Below, piece after piece: positions 37,574-46,090 of a stretch of DNA of 64,000 nt; position 1 is the first letter of the stretch, and every line of letters starts with the position of its first letter. Made by a program: the position numbers and the translations under genes. The stretch lies in NCBI RefSeq assembly GCF_036088315.1, contig NZ_CP107996.1, positions 5,699,001 to 5,763,000 on the forward strand, read 5' to 3'. The notes under the pieces were generated by a model, which did no database searches, had not been told where the DNA came from, and worked only from the letters and a program-made list of their open reading frames with translations. Source of the stretch: Streptomyces sp. NBC_00344. Lineage in GTDB: Bacteria > Actinomycetota > Actinomycetes > Streptomycetales > Streptomycetaceae.

Positions 37574-38604
37574 CCGACACGATGGGGTCACTGACAGCCG
37601 ACGGGAGCGAGGCGGAGGCCGCCCCGCTCCGCAGCAGGCTGGCGCTGGTCCGCTGGAGCGATTTCTCGCTGGTGCCGGTGATCCTGGTGCTGATGGTGAT
37701 CGGGTTCATCGTCTCGCCGGTGTTTCTGACCTCGGACAACCTGATCAGTGTGATCCAGCAGTCCTCGGAGCTGAGCCTGCTGGTGCTCGGCCAGGCGCTG
37801 ATCCTGATCTGCGGGCGGATGGACCTGTCGCTCGAGTCGACCATCGGCATCGCACCGGTCATCGCGATGTGGCTGGTACTGCCGTCGCACGGCGGCCGTT
37901 TCGAGGGGCTCGGGCTGCTGCCTGCCTGGATGGCGGTTCCCGCCTGCCTGCTGGTCGGCATCGCCATCGGCGCGGTCAACGGCTTTCTGATGTTGAGGCT
38001 GCGGGTCAACGGATTCATCGCCACACTCGGCATGCTGACCATGCTGAGGGGGCTCCAGATCGGTATCACCGAGGGCAAGTCGATCATCGAGGTACCGTCG
38101 TCCTTCAGCTACCTGGGCAGCGCGTCCTGGCTCGGCGCCCCCGCCGCCGTCTGGATCTGTCTCGCGCTCTTCGCGGTCGGCGGCGCGGCGCTCGCCTGGC
38201 TGCGGCACGGGCGCTCGCTCTATGCGATCGGCGGCAATCCGGAGGCGGCCAGGGCCGCCGGTATCAGGGTCGACCGGGTGACCTGGATCGTGCTCGCGGT
38301 CGGCGGGCTGCTCGCCGCTTTCGCCGGGGTGCTCTACACCGGTCACTACGGCTCGGTGGCGGCCAACCAGGGCAATGGCTGGATCTTCCAGGTGTTCGCC
38401 GCCGCCGTCATCGGTGGCATCAGCCTCAAGGGCGGACGCGGCACGCTCTTCGGCGCGCTCACGGGCGTTCTCACGCTGCAGCTGGTCGTCAACGTGATGA
38501 CCCTCGGCGGGGTGCCGGCGCTCTGGAACCAGTTCCTCAACGGGGCGATCATCATCGTCGCCCTGGTCATCTCGCGCTTCGCCAGCGGGGAGAAGCAGGA
38601 CTGA
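37570..38604 (+). CDS. sugar ABC transporter permease (RbsC type)
   Basis: 344 residues with eight to ten predicted membrane helices. The conserved RbsC features are visible: GRMDLSLESTIGIAPVIAM, VNGFIATLGMLTMLRGLQ, and the cytoplasmic coupling-loop region YAIGGNPEAARAAGIRVDR, then GGISLKGGRGTLFGALTGV. A single permease gene is present, so it is expected to form a homodimer. It overlaps the ATPase by 4 bp (ATGA). Confidence 0.85.
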   Translation: MTDTMGSLTADGSEAEAAPLRSRLALVRWSDFSLVPVILVLMVIGFIVSPVFLTSDNLISVIQQSSELSLLVLGQALILICGRMDLSLESTIGIAPVIAMWLVLPSHGGRFEGLGLLPAWMAVPACLLVGIAIGAVNGFLMLRLRVNGFIATLGMLTMLRGLQIGITEGKSIIEVPSSFSYLGSASWLGAPAAVWICLALFAVGGAALAWLRHGRSLYAIGGNPEAARAAGIRVDRVTWIVLAVGGLLAAFAGVLYTGHYGSVAANQGNGWIFQVFAAAVIGGISLKGGRGTLFGALTGVLTLQLVVNVMTLGGVPALWNQFLNGAIIIVALVISRFASGEKQD

Positions 38605-38610
38605 CCGCGC

Positions 38611-39282
38611 TCACAGCGTCGACCTGAGCCACTGCTCGACGCTGGCGATGTGCACCGTCGCCCAGGACCGGGCCGCCTCGGCGTCCCGGTCCCTGAGCGA
38701 GCCCAGGATGGCGCGGTGCTCATGGAGGGTACGGCTGACCGCGTCCTCCTGGGTCAGCCCGCGCCACACCCGTGCCCTGGTCGTCGGTCCCGAGAGGCTG
38801 TCGAGGAGCGAGCACAGCACGGAATTTCCCGAACTCTGCACGATGCCCCGGTGGAACTCCAGATCGCAGGCGACCAGCTCCTCCACCGACGGCTGCGGGC
38901 CCAGTGCGTCAAGCTGTGCGGTCAGCGCGTCCAGTTCGTCCGTGCTGATCCGGTGCGCGGCCATCGCGGTCGCGGCCGGCTCCAGAATGCGGCGCACCGC
39001 CAGGAACTCCAGCACCGTGTCGTCGCGGTGGAAGTCCACGACGAAGCTCATGGCTTCCAGCAGCAGTTGCGGATCGAGACTGGTCACGTACGTACCGTCG
39101 CCCTGGCGCACATCGAGGATACGGATCAGCGACAGCGCGCGGACCGCCTCCCGCAGCGAGTTGCGGGAGAGGCCCAGTTCGGAGGCGAGTTCACTCTCCT
39201 TGGGCAGCCGGTCGCCGGGCCGCAGCGCACCCGAGACGATCATTTCCTTGATCTTCTCGATGGCTTCGTCGGTCACAGCCAT
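38611..39282 (-). CDS. FadR-type GntR regulator of the fuconate locus
   Basis: 223 residues: an N-terminal winged helix (GDRLPKESELASELGLSRNSLREAVRALSLIR) and an FCD ligand domain (AVRRILEPAATAMAAHRISTDELDAL). It lies 6 bp after the permease on the opposite strand. A 15-bp palindrome occurs 18 bp in front of its own start and again in the promoter of the fuconate operon, so self-repression and operon repression are likely. Ligand is probably fuconate or a keto-deoxy product. Confidence 0.85.
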   Translation of the reverse strand: MAVTDEAIEKIKEMIVSGALRPGDRLPKESELASELGLSRNSLREAVRALSLIRILDVRQGDGTYVTSLDPQLLLEAMSFVVDFHRDDTVLEFLAVRRILEPAATAMAAHRISTDELDALTAQLDALGPQPSVEELVACDLEFHRGIVQSSGNSVLCSLLDSLSGPTTRARVWRGLTQEDAVSRTLHEHRAILGSLRDRDAEAARSWATVHIASVEQWLRSTL

Positions 39283-39299
39283 GGGGAACCTCGCCTCGA

Positions 39300-39314
39300 A
39301 GACATCCGATGTAT
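39300..39314. promoter_or_regulatory. operator-like palindrome upstream of the GntR gene
   Basis: AGACATC-C-GATGTAT matches ATACATC-S-GATGTAT at 13 of 14 arm positions. It lies just downstream of a TGCAAA-N17-CATAAT promoter on the minus strand (hexamers at 39344-39349 and 39321-39326), overlapping the expected start point. Confidence 0.65.
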
Positions 39315-39400
39315 CAGACGATTATGGCGCCTGTGGCGCCCCCTTTGCATCGGGTCCGCCGAACCGGCCCGTCAGGCGGCCCTGCGGCGGCCCAATTATT

Positions 39401-39412
39401 TGAGGGCTAAGG
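39401..39412. promoter_or_regulatory. AGGGCTWAR element upstream of MarR gene
   Basis: TGAGGGCTAAGG lies 47 bp before the MarR gene, next to an AT-rich AATTATTT. It shares AGGGCT and the adjoining TAA/AAG with the two elements at 50206-50218 and 50297-50309. Likely autoregulatory site; weakest of the three matches. Confidence 0.45.
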
Positions 39413-39458
39413 TTTCCCTGTAGGCAGGGCGGGTGCGGTGAAAGGGAGGCTGCGGCGG

Positions 39459-40013
39459 ATGACCGGGAAGAAGACGGCGGGCGCACATCAGGATGCCGTT
39501 GCGTCGATCATCGGGGACTGGGCGCGAGAGCGCCCCGAACTGGACACATCGCCGCTCGAGGTCCTTGCCCGGTTGCACCGGACCTTCCTCAGATACAGCA
39601 CCCGGCTGACCGGCGCCATCGACCGGCACGGACTGTCGGTGGCGGGATTCGACGTACTGACCGCGCTGCGCAGGGCCGGTGCGCCCTACCGGCTGACGGC
39701 GGGCCAGCTCGCCGACTCGGGTCTGGTCTCGTCCGCCGGAGTGACCCTGCGCATAGACAGGCTGGAGAAGGACGGTCTGATCGTCCGCGAACGGGACGCC
39801 GAGGACCGGCGGGTCGTCTATTCGCGCCTGACCGACGCCGGACTCGCGAAGGTCGACGAGGTGTTCGCCGAGCATCTCGACAACGAACGGCGGATGCTCG
39901 GCGGACTCACCCCGGCCGAGTGCCGTCAGATGGCGCGGCTGCTGTCCCGGCTCGAACGGTCCATCACCGAGTCGGACGAGGACACGGCGGGCCCCGACGG
40001 CGCCGGGGGCTGA
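39459..40013 (+). CDS. MarR-family regulator, probable controller of the aromatic cluster
   Basis: 184 residues. Winged-helix MarR signature: DVLTALRRAGAPYRLTAGQL, VTLRIDRLEKDGLIVRERDAEDRRVVYSRLTDAG. MarR proteins typically repress aromatic-degradation genes until a phenolic or CoA-ester ligand binds. The ATG at 39459 is chosen because AAAGGGAGG lies upstream; a GTG at 39438 is possible. Convergent with the Rieske gene. Operator-like elements near its own promoter and at the divergent aldehyde dehydrogenase/MFS promoter link it to that cluster. Confidence 0.82.
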   Translation: MTGKKTAGAHQDAVASIIGDWARERPELDTSPLEVLARLHRTFLRYSTRLTGAIDRHGLSVAGFDVLTALRRAGAPYRLTAGQLADSGLVSSAGVTLRIDRLEKDGLIVRERDAEDRRVVYSRLTDAGLAKVDEVFAEHLDNERRMLGGLTPAECRQMARLLSRLERSITESDEDTAGPDGAGG

Positions 40014-40161
40014 ACCCGCCGCCGCGGCGGAAACCGGCCGCCGCACACCGGCGGCGCCGTCCCGGGCGGCCGCACGACGGTCACTGCCGGCCCGGGACGC
40101 GGGGCCGAGCTGCCTGACCGGTGCGCCGGCCGGCCGGCACGGGACCTCCGGCGGCGGACGG

Positions 40162-41178
40162 TCACCGTGTCTGGGCCAGCGCCGCCGCCTGGGCCTCGGC
40201 CTCCGTGCGGTAGAGCCGGCGCAACCGGACCACCCCGAGGTCGTGCTGGTACAGATTCTCGTGCTGGTCCGCATCGGCAGGCATGGCCTCCAGCATCACC
40301 CGGTCCTGTTCGAGCACCTCCCAGTGGCGCTTCTCGATCAGCGTCCGGTAGAGGAAGCGCCAGCTGTCCCGCTGCCAGCCCTGGACGTTGCGGTAGCGCC
40401 AGAAGAAGACACCCGTACGGCTCTCGTCCACCGGGCAGACCATGCCGACGATGCCGAACGGGCCGCCGGGGCCCGCCGACGGCGGGTAGGGGATGGACAG
40501 ATCCACCCAGTCGACGCCGGTGCGGCACAGCTCGACCCAGTCGAAGTTCACGCCCCGCTGGTCGGTCTTCTCGAAGAAGTATCCGCGGCCGGTCTCCCGG
40601 ATACGGAACTTCGCCGTGGTGTCCCCGTCGTACATGGTGTGCGACTCGTGGTGCAGGAACGCGCCGTGCATGGGGTCGAGCAGATTCTCCACCGCGTAGC
40701 GCCACGGACCGTTCCACTCGGCGTAGCAGAGGATCGCGTCGGTGCCGGGGTCCGTGAGGGGCTCGGGCAGGGTCAGCGGCGCCGGGTCGGGGTGCTGCTC
40801 GTCGCCGAAGTAGGCGAGGACCGCTCCGCCCACCTCCCGCACCGGCAGACTCCTGACCAGCTTCTTGCCCTCCAGATTGCATCCCGGCAGACCGGGCACC
40901 GAGGAGACGGTGCCGTCCGTCCGGACCTCGACACCGTGGTACCAGCAGGCCACCCGGTCGCCGAGGTGCTTGCCGAGCGAGAGGGGCGCCCCGCGGTGCG
41001 GGCAGCGGTCGGCGAGCATGCTCAGTGTGGAGTCCGAGCGCCGGAACAGCAGCCACTGCTCGCCGAGGACGGTGACCTTGCGCATGGCGCCCGGCGCCAC
41101 GAAGTGAGACGGCACGACGGGATGCCACTGGTTGCGCAGCCCGGTCGCGTAGATGTGGTCGGCGGCAGGAGTCGTCAT
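40162..41178 (-). CDS. Rieske aromatic oxygenase alpha subunit
   Basis: 338 residues. Rieske [2Fe-2S] ligands C59, H61, C78 and H81 (CPHRG, CWYHG) and the mononuclear iron site D168-x2-H171-x4-H176 (LLDPMHGAFLHH) are intact. The short length and lack of a beta subunit place it with the vanillate O-demethylase and carbazole-like oxygenases, which hydroxylate rings or O-demethylate aromatic ethers using electrons from a reductase. The reductase gene is two genes upstream. It is the last gene of the run; the substrate is not determined. Confidence 0.83.
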   Translation of the reverse strand: MTTPAADHIYATGLRNQWHPVVPSHFVAPGAMRKVTVLGEQWLLFRRSDSTLSMLADRCPHRGAPLSLGKHLGDRVACWYHGVEVRTDGTVSSVPGLPGCNLEGKKLVRSLPVREVGGAVLAYFGDEQHPDPAPLTLPEPLTDPGTDAILCYAEWNGPWRYAVENLLDPMHGAFLHHESHTMYDGDTTAKFRIRETGRGYFFEKTDQRGVNFDWVELCRTGVDWVDLSIPYPPSAGPGGPFGIVGMVCPVDESRTGVFFWRYRNVQGWQRDSWRFLYRTLIEKRHWEVLEQDRVMLEAMPADADQHENLYQHDLGVVRLRRLYRTEAEAQAAALAQTR

Positions 41179-41179
41179 G

Positions 41180-41404
41180 TCACGCTCCCAGACGGTGGAT
41201 CTCGGCACGGAAGGACTCCTCGGTCCACGGGGAGCCGTCCGGAGCATGGACCTGACGGGTATTCAGGCCTGATACCACATCGGTCAGTTCGTGGCCGTCC
41301 TTGGTGAAGACCTCTTCGAGTGTCGATGCGAGCTGGTATTCGTACGGCGTTGGCTCGTGGGTGCGTGACTGATGCACGTCCAGATAGGGCCAGTCGGTGG
41401 ACAC
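41180..41404 (-). CDS. small conserved protein of Rieske oxygenase loci
   Basis: 74 residues starting with GTG at 41404, with GGAGG just upstream. Sequence begins STDWPYLDVHQSRTHEPTPYE and contains a short helical region (YQLASTLEEVFTKDGHELTDVV). It sits one base before the Rieske start, so translation is likely coupled. It resembles small proteins, sometimes annotated as recombinase-like HTH, that accompany Rieske oxygenases. Its role is unknown; it might modulate or assemble the oxygenase. Confidence 0.65.
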   Translation of the reverse strand: MSTDWPYLDVHQSRTHEPTPYEYQLASTLEEVFTKDGHELTDVVSGLNTRQVHAPDGSPWTEESFRAEIHRLGA

Positions 41405-41421
41405 GGTGCCTCCAGAAGGGT

Positions 41422-42369
41422 TCAGAGATCGAGGACGAGGCGGCCGGACGCACAACGCGACACACAGATCATCATGGTCGTGTTCGAGCTGTGCTCGGCC
41501 TCGCTGAGGACGTAGTCGCGGTGATCGGGAACGCCGTCGAGCACCCGGGTCTCGCAGGTGCCGCAGATGCCGTCGCGGCAGGAACTTCCGACGCCGATCC
41601 CCGCGGCCTCGGCGGCCGCCAGGACGGAGGTGTCGCTCCCGACGGTCAGGGTCACCCCGGAGGCACGGCACTCGACCTCGAAGGAGGCGTCCGCGCCGGT
41701 GCGTTCGGTGACCGGGGCGGCGAAGCGCTCCACATGCAGAAGCCCGGCGGGACAACGGGCCTCCACCGCGGCGAGCAGCGGCTCGGGACCGCAGCAGTAG
41801 ACCAGGGTGCCGGGTCCGGCACCGTCCAGCGCCTTCTCCAGGTCGATGTGGCCCAGCTCGTCCTGCGGATGGAACACCACGTCGCCGCCGGTCAGTGCGG
41901 CCAGTTCGGAGCCGAATGCCATGGACGCCCGGGAGCGCCCGCCGTGCACCAGCGTGTAGGGGATGCCGCGGCGGCCGGCCTCGCGGGCCATGGCCAGGAT
42001 CGGGGTGATCCCGATCCCGCCCGCGATGAAGACGTAGCGGGCCGCGTCCAGCAGCTCGAAGCGGTTGCGCGGGCCGACGGCGGTGACCGTCAGGCCGGGC
42101 CGCAGCTGGGTGTGCACATACCGTGAACCGCCGCGCGACGACGGCTCGTTGAGGACACCGATCCGGTAGGAGGCCGGGTCGTGGGGGTCCCCGCACAGCG
42201 AGTACTGGCGGGTACGGCCGCCGACCTCCAGATCGAGATGGGCGCCTGGCTCCCAGCCGGGCAGCGGTTTGCCTTCCGGGTGGACGAGCTCGACGGCGAG
42301 AACACCTTCGGCCTCCCACGTCATGGTGCGTACAAGAAGTTCGAGCCGGAGCTCTCGGGGCGCGTCCAT
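41422..42369 (-). CDS. ferredoxin reductase (PDR/VanB-type, C-terminal 2Fe-2S)
   Basis: 315 residues: flavin-binding beta-barrel (RQYSLCGDP), NAD-binding Rossmann region (AGGIGITPILAMARE, CCGPEPLL) and a C-terminal plant-type [2Fe-2S] domain with cysteines in SSCRDGICGTCE and a later MICVSRC. This single-chain phthalate dioxygenase reductase design passes NAD(P)H electrons directly to a Rieske oxygenase, here the one two genes downstream. Eleven-base gap from the ThDP gene. Confidence 0.88.
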   Translation of the reverse strand: MDAPRELRLELLVRTMTWEAEGVLAVELVHPEGKPLPGWEPGAHLDLEVGGRTRQYSLCGDPHDPASYRIGVLNEPSSRGGSRYVHTQLRPGLTVTAVGPRNRFELLDAARYVFIAGGIGITPILAMAREAGRRGIPYTLVHGGRSRASMAFGSELAALTGGDVVFHPQDELGHIDLEKALDGAGPGTLVYCCGPEPLLAAVEARCPAGLLHVERFAAPVTERTGADASFEVECRASGVTLTVGSDTSVLAAAEAAGIGVGSSCRDGICGTCETRVLDGVPDHRDYVLSEAEHSSNTTMMICVSRCASGRLVLDL

Positions 42370-42379
42370 GGCGGCCTCC

Positions 42380-44005
42380 CTACGCGGTCGGAATCTTGAC
42401 GGGCGGGGTGAACGGGTTCTTCATCGGGCCGAGCGCGGCCAGATCGACCTCGACCAGCACCGGGCCGCCCGAGGCGATCGCGTGTTCCAGGACGGGCTGT
42501 GCGTGCTCCGTTGCCCCGATTCGCGCGTACGGCAGACCGCAGGCCCGTGCCAGCAGCTCGAAGTCGGGCGTGACGAGATCCACCCCTGAGCGGCGACCGC
42601 CGTAGCGGTCCTGCATGTTGCGGAGCACGCCGTAACCGCCGTCGTTGAAGACGACCAGCGTCAGGGCGGGCCGTTCCTGGGCGAGAGTGAGGAGTTCACC
42701 GAGGTGAACCGCGAGCCCGCCGTCGCCGGCCATTACGACCGTGGGCCCGTCCGGGCGGGCGAGTGAGGCTCCGATGCCCATGCCGAGCCCCTGCCCGATG
42801 CCGCCGCCCCGCGGGAATACGTTGTCCCGGGGGTCGTACATCTCGAGCAGCCGGTTGCCCCAGCTGCTCGACGCGATGGTCACGTCACGGGCCACGACCG
42901 CGGCACGGGGCAGCGCCGCCCGTATCGCGTCGCAGATCGCGGCCTGCGGCCCTATGGCATCGTGCAGATCCGCCCGTACCTGGGCGCGTACGGCGGCCAC
43001 CCGGCCGCTCCAGCCGGGCTCGGCCGCCACGGCGTTGGGCAGCAGGGCGTCCAGTACGTCGGGCGCGTGGCCGTGCAGGGCATGGCGTGCCGGGTAGACC
43101 CGGCCGGGCGCGTCGGCCGCGATGTCGATCTGGATATGGGCATCGGGGAGCACGAGACCGTAGTCGGCCGTTTCGTTGGAGCGGAAGTGCGTGCCGACCG
43201 TCAGCAGGACGTCCGCCTCGGCCAGCAGGGCGCGCCCCCCATCGGTTGTGGCGAAGTTACCGATCACCCGAGGGTGGTCCTCCGGTACCGCACCGCGCCC
43301 GGAGTTGGACGTCAGCAGACCGCCGCCCGTCGCGTCGAGCAGGGCGGCGAGCTGCCGCCCGGCACCGTTCGCACCGCCGCCCGCCCAGATCAGCGGGCGC
43401 CGGGCGGAGGCCAGCAGCGCGGCGGCGGAGCTGAGCTGGGCCGGGTCGGGAACCGGGTGCGCGGGCCGGGCCGTCTGTGCTCCGCTGTCGGTCTGCGCCG
43501 CGTACTGCAGGTTGACGGGCCACTCCACGCTGCCCGGGCCGCCGGGTGCCGTGAGCGCCGCCCGGGCCGCCTCGCGCAGGATCCGGCCTGCGTCGTCGGC
43601 CGATGTCACGGTCGCCGCGTACGCCGAGACCGCGCGCAGCATGGCGAGCTGGTCCTTGGTCTCATGGATGAAACCGCGGCCGCTGCCCAGGTAGGCGCTG
43701 TCGATCTGCCCGGTGACATGCAGGACAGCTGTCCCCGAGCTGAGCGACTCGACCAGAGAGCCGGCCGCGTTGCCGGCGCCCGTGCCCGTGGAGGTGAGCG
43801 CACAGCCGATGGAGCCGCGGGCCCGCCCGTAGGCGTCGGCCGCGTTGACGGCGGTGGCCTCGTGGCGCACGGGCACGAAACGCAGCTCCCGGTCGACGGC
43901 CTCGACCAGCGGCAGATTGTGCACACTGACGATGCCGAAGACGGTGTCGATGCCGAGCTCACGCAGGACGGCGACGAGGAGATCGCCTCCGGTGGTGTAA
44001 CGCAT
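42380..44005 (-). CDS. ThDP-dependent decarboxylase or synthase (benzoylformate decarboxylase-like)
   Basis: 541 residues. The cofactor-activating glutamate E49 (VRHEATA) and the ThDP motif G427-D428-G429 to N454 (GDGG...FNDGG) are present, with Mg2+ and diphosphate contacts consistent with a functional enzyme. Family members include acetolactate synthases, benzoylformate decarboxylases and oxalyl-CoA-like enzymes. In this cluster, a 2-oxoacid decarboxylation giving an aldehyde for the neighbouring dehydrogenases would be logical, but the specificity is unknown. Confidence 0.78.
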   Translation of the reverse strand: MRYTTGGDLLVAVLRELGIDTVFGIVSVHNLPLVEAVDRELRFVPVRHEATAVNAADAYGRARGSIGCALTSTGTGAGNAAGSLVESLSSGTAVLHVTGQIDSAYLGSGRGFIHETKDQLAMLRAVSAYAATVTSADDAGRILREAARAALTAPGGPGSVEWPVNLQYAAQTDSGAQTARPAHPVPDPAQLSSAAALLASARRPLIWAGGGANGAGRQLAALLDATGGGLLTSNSGRGAVPEDHPRVIGNFATTDGGRALLAEADVLLTVGTHFRSNETADYGLVLPDAHIQIDIAADAPGRVYPARHALHGHAPDVLDALLPNAVAAEPGWSGRVAAVRAQVRADLHDAIGPQAAICDAIRAALPRAAVVARDVTIASSSWGNRLLEMYDPRDNVFPRGGGIGQGLGMGIGASLARPDGPTVVMAGDGGLAVHLGELLTLAQERPALTLVVFNDGGYGVLRNMQDRYGGRRSGVDLVTPDFELLARACGLPYARIGATEHAQPVLEHAIASGGPVLVEVDLAALGPMKNPFTPPVKIPTA

Positions 44006-44016
44006 GGTGGGTCTCC

Positions 44017-44805
44017 TCAGAGGATGGAGCGGCCGACGCCGCCGCAGACGTCGATGCCGGTGCCGGTGATGTACGAGGCGCGGGGGGACAGCAGGGACAC
44101 CACCGCGTAGGCGACCTCGTCGGCGCGGCCGAGCCTGCCGAGGGCGATTCCGCGCTCGGCGGCGAGCGCCGCCTGCCACTGCTCGTACGGCAGTGCGCTG
44201 CCCGACGCGGCGTGGCGGCGAGTCCACTGCCCGGTGTCGATGAGTCCCAGGCAGACCGAGTTGACGCGGATCCCGTCCGCGGCCAGCTCCTGGGACAGCG
44301 ACTTGGAGAGATTGAGAATCCCGGCGCGGGCCGCACTGGTGGTGATCAGCCGGGGCTCAGGCTGCTTGGCGAGAACCGCGTTGACGTTCACGACCGACGC
44401 GACCGCGGACGCGCGGAGGTGTTCGATCCCCGCGTGCAGCGGGTTGAGCACGCCCGCGAACTTCAGCTCCAGCTCGTCGCGCCAGTCATCGGCGGACGAG
44501 TCCGCGAAGTTCTTCATCCGTGACTGGCCCGCATTGTTGACCAGCCCGTCCAGTCCGCCGAAGTGCGCGGCGGCCCTGTCGGTGAACCGCCGCACCGCCT
44601 CGGCGTCCCGGACGTCGCAGAGGCCGGTCAGCAGCCGGTCGGAGCCGGCGCCGAGACCTGCGGCGGCCCGGGCGAGCCGGTCCGCGTCCCGGCCGCAGGT
44701 GGCGACCAGCGCGCCTTCGTCGAGCAGGGCGCGGACCGTGGCCAGGCCGACGCCCGAGCTTCCACCGGTCACCAGTACGGTGCGGTCGGCGAGGCCCAGA
44801 TCCAT
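44017..44805 (-). CDS. atypical SDR-like protein lacking the catalytic Tyr and Lys
   Basis: 262 residues. The cofactor motif TGGSSGVG (13-20) and NNAG (90-93) are present, but the catalytic pair YxxxK aligns with T156 and R160 (TTSAAR), and the serine position reads VNVNA. I recall a described atypical BKR-like SDR subgroup that also lacks the tetrad. It may therefore catalyse a non-redox step such as isomerisation, dehydration or decarboxylation assistance, or be structural. It lies between another SDR and the ThDP enzyme. Confidence 0.75.
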   Translation of the reverse strand: MDLGLADRTVLVTGGSSGVGLATVRALLDEGALVATCGRDADRLARAAAGLGAGSDRLLTGLCDVRDAEAVRRFTDRAAAHFGGLDGLVNNAGQSRMKNFADSSADDWRDELELKFAGVLNPLHAGIEHLRASAVASVVNVNAVLAKQPEPRLITTSAARAGILNLSKSLSQELAADGIRVNSVCLGLIDTGQWTRRHAASGSALPYEQWQAALAAERGIALGRLGRADEVAYAVVSLLSPRASYITGTGIDVCGGVGRSIL

Positions 44806-44821
44806 ATCAGGTACTCCGTGG

Positions 44822-45559
44822 TCAGTTCATCGTGAAGCCGCCGTTGACGGCGATCACTTGTCCGGTGAGATAACGGGACTCCTCGCTCAGCAGGAACGCG
44901 ACGAGTCCCAGAAGGTCGTCCGGTTGCTGGGGACGGGAGATGGCCCGGTTGCTGCGGTAGAGCTGATGCCGATCGGCGGGTACGGACTCGGTCGCCTCGC
45001 CCTCGGTGATCCCGGGCGCCACCGCGTTGACGGTGATGCCGCGGTCGCCGAGCTCCCTGGCCATGGCCCGGGTGAGGGCGATGACGGCGCCCTTCGACGT
45101 GACGTAGTGGGCGAGCCGGGGCGAACCGTAGAGGGCGGCGTCCGACGCGAGGTGGACGATGCGTCCGCCGCCGTGGTCCAGCAGCTGGGGCAGCAGGGCC
45201 CGGGAGACCAGCCACGGCGAGCGGGCGTTGACCGCCATGAGGCGGTCCCACTCGGCCACCGTGATGTCCTGGAACTCCTTGCCGCCCACGCCGTTGGCGA
45301 GCGCGGCGTTGTTGACGAGTCCGTGCAGCGGACCGAGTTCCGCGACCCGCGCCGCCAGGGCGTCGACCGAGGCGGGCTCGGCCACGTCGCAGCGGACGAA
45401 GTGGGCGTCGATGCCGGCGGCACACAGCTCCCCGGTCGCCGACTCACCGCGCTCCGTGTCCACTTCGGCCAGCACGACCCGGAACCCGTCGGTGCCCGCC
45501 CGGCGGGCCATGGCCAGTCCCAGGCCACGGCCGGCGCCGGTGATGACGACAGTCGGCAT
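44822..45559 (-). CDS. classical short-chain dehydrogenase
   Basis: 245 residues. TGAGRGLG (7-14), NNA (83-85), and the intact catalytic triad Ser139, Tyr152 and Lys156 (YVTSK), with C-terminal LTGQVIAVNGGFTMN. A functional NAD(P)-dependent oxidoreductase. It is translationally coupled to the cupin gene (stop/start TGATG at 45559). It could be the cis-dihydrodiol or an alcohol dehydrogenase of the pathway, but this is inference. Confidence 0.83.
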   Translation of the reverse strand: MPTVVITGAGRGLGLAMARRAGTDGFRVVLAEVDTERGESATGELCAAGIDAHFVRCDVAEPASVDALAARVAELGPLHGLVNNAALANGVGGKEFQDITVAEWDRLMAVNARSPWLVSRALLPQLLDHGGGRIVHLASDAALYGSPRLAHYVTSKGAVIALTRAMARELGDRGITVNAVAPGITEGEATESVPADRHQLYRSNRAISRPQQPDDLLGLVAFLLSEESRYLTGQVIAVNGGFTMN

Positions 45560-46080
45560 CAGTCGCGGGTCACGCCGTGCATCGGCGAGTGCTCGGGGTA
45601 GGTCGGGACCTGCGGCTTGCGGGTGCCGATCACGACACAGAACAGGGCGTCGGTGTCGCCCTCGTTCTTCAGTGAACGGGCCACACCGGCCGGCACCACG
45701 ATCATGTCGCGGTAACCGAGGGTCCGGTACTCGGACTCACCGTCACCCCGGTGGATGCCGACGCGGACCTGACCCTCCAGGACGAAGAACGCCTCCTCGA
45801 CGTCGTGGTGCGTGTGCTCGGGCCCCTCGGCCCCCGGCGGCAGCAGCATGTTCGAGAAGGTGAAGCCGCCGGACGGCAGGATGCGGCTGTCGCCGTCGTG
45901 ATTGCCGGTGGCCCCGGAGCCGACGTAGCGGATCTGGGCGCGGCGGTACTGCTCGCCGGCCTTCGCCTGGAACGCGAGAGTGTCCCAGTCGGGCTCGCGG
46001 GAGTCCTTCGTCGCGATCAGCGCGTCGGTGTACCGGGCGAGATCCCCGCCGTTGTCGTAGTCGGTGGTGCTGACAGGCAT
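45559..46080 (-). CDS. cupin domain protein
   Basis: 173 residues with a single cupin barrel. The metal-binding motif EHTHHDVEEAFFVLEG has H89, H91 and E95/E96, suggesting a bound Fe or Mn. The protein could be a dioxygenase, isomerase or ligand-binding protein. It is in the middle of the cluster, 10 bp after the hydrolase and overlapping the next SDR. Role unknown. Confidence 0.75.
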   Translation of the reverse strand: MPVSTTDYDNGGDLARYTDALIATKDSREPDWDTLAFQAKAGEQYRRAQIRYVGSGATGNHDGDSRILPSGGFTFSNMLLPPGAEGPEHTHHDVEEAFFVLEGQVRVGIHRGDGESEYRTLGYRDMIVVPAGVARSLKNEGDTDALFCVVIGTRKPQVPTYPEHSPMHGVTRD

Positions 46081-46090
46081 GATGTGCTCC

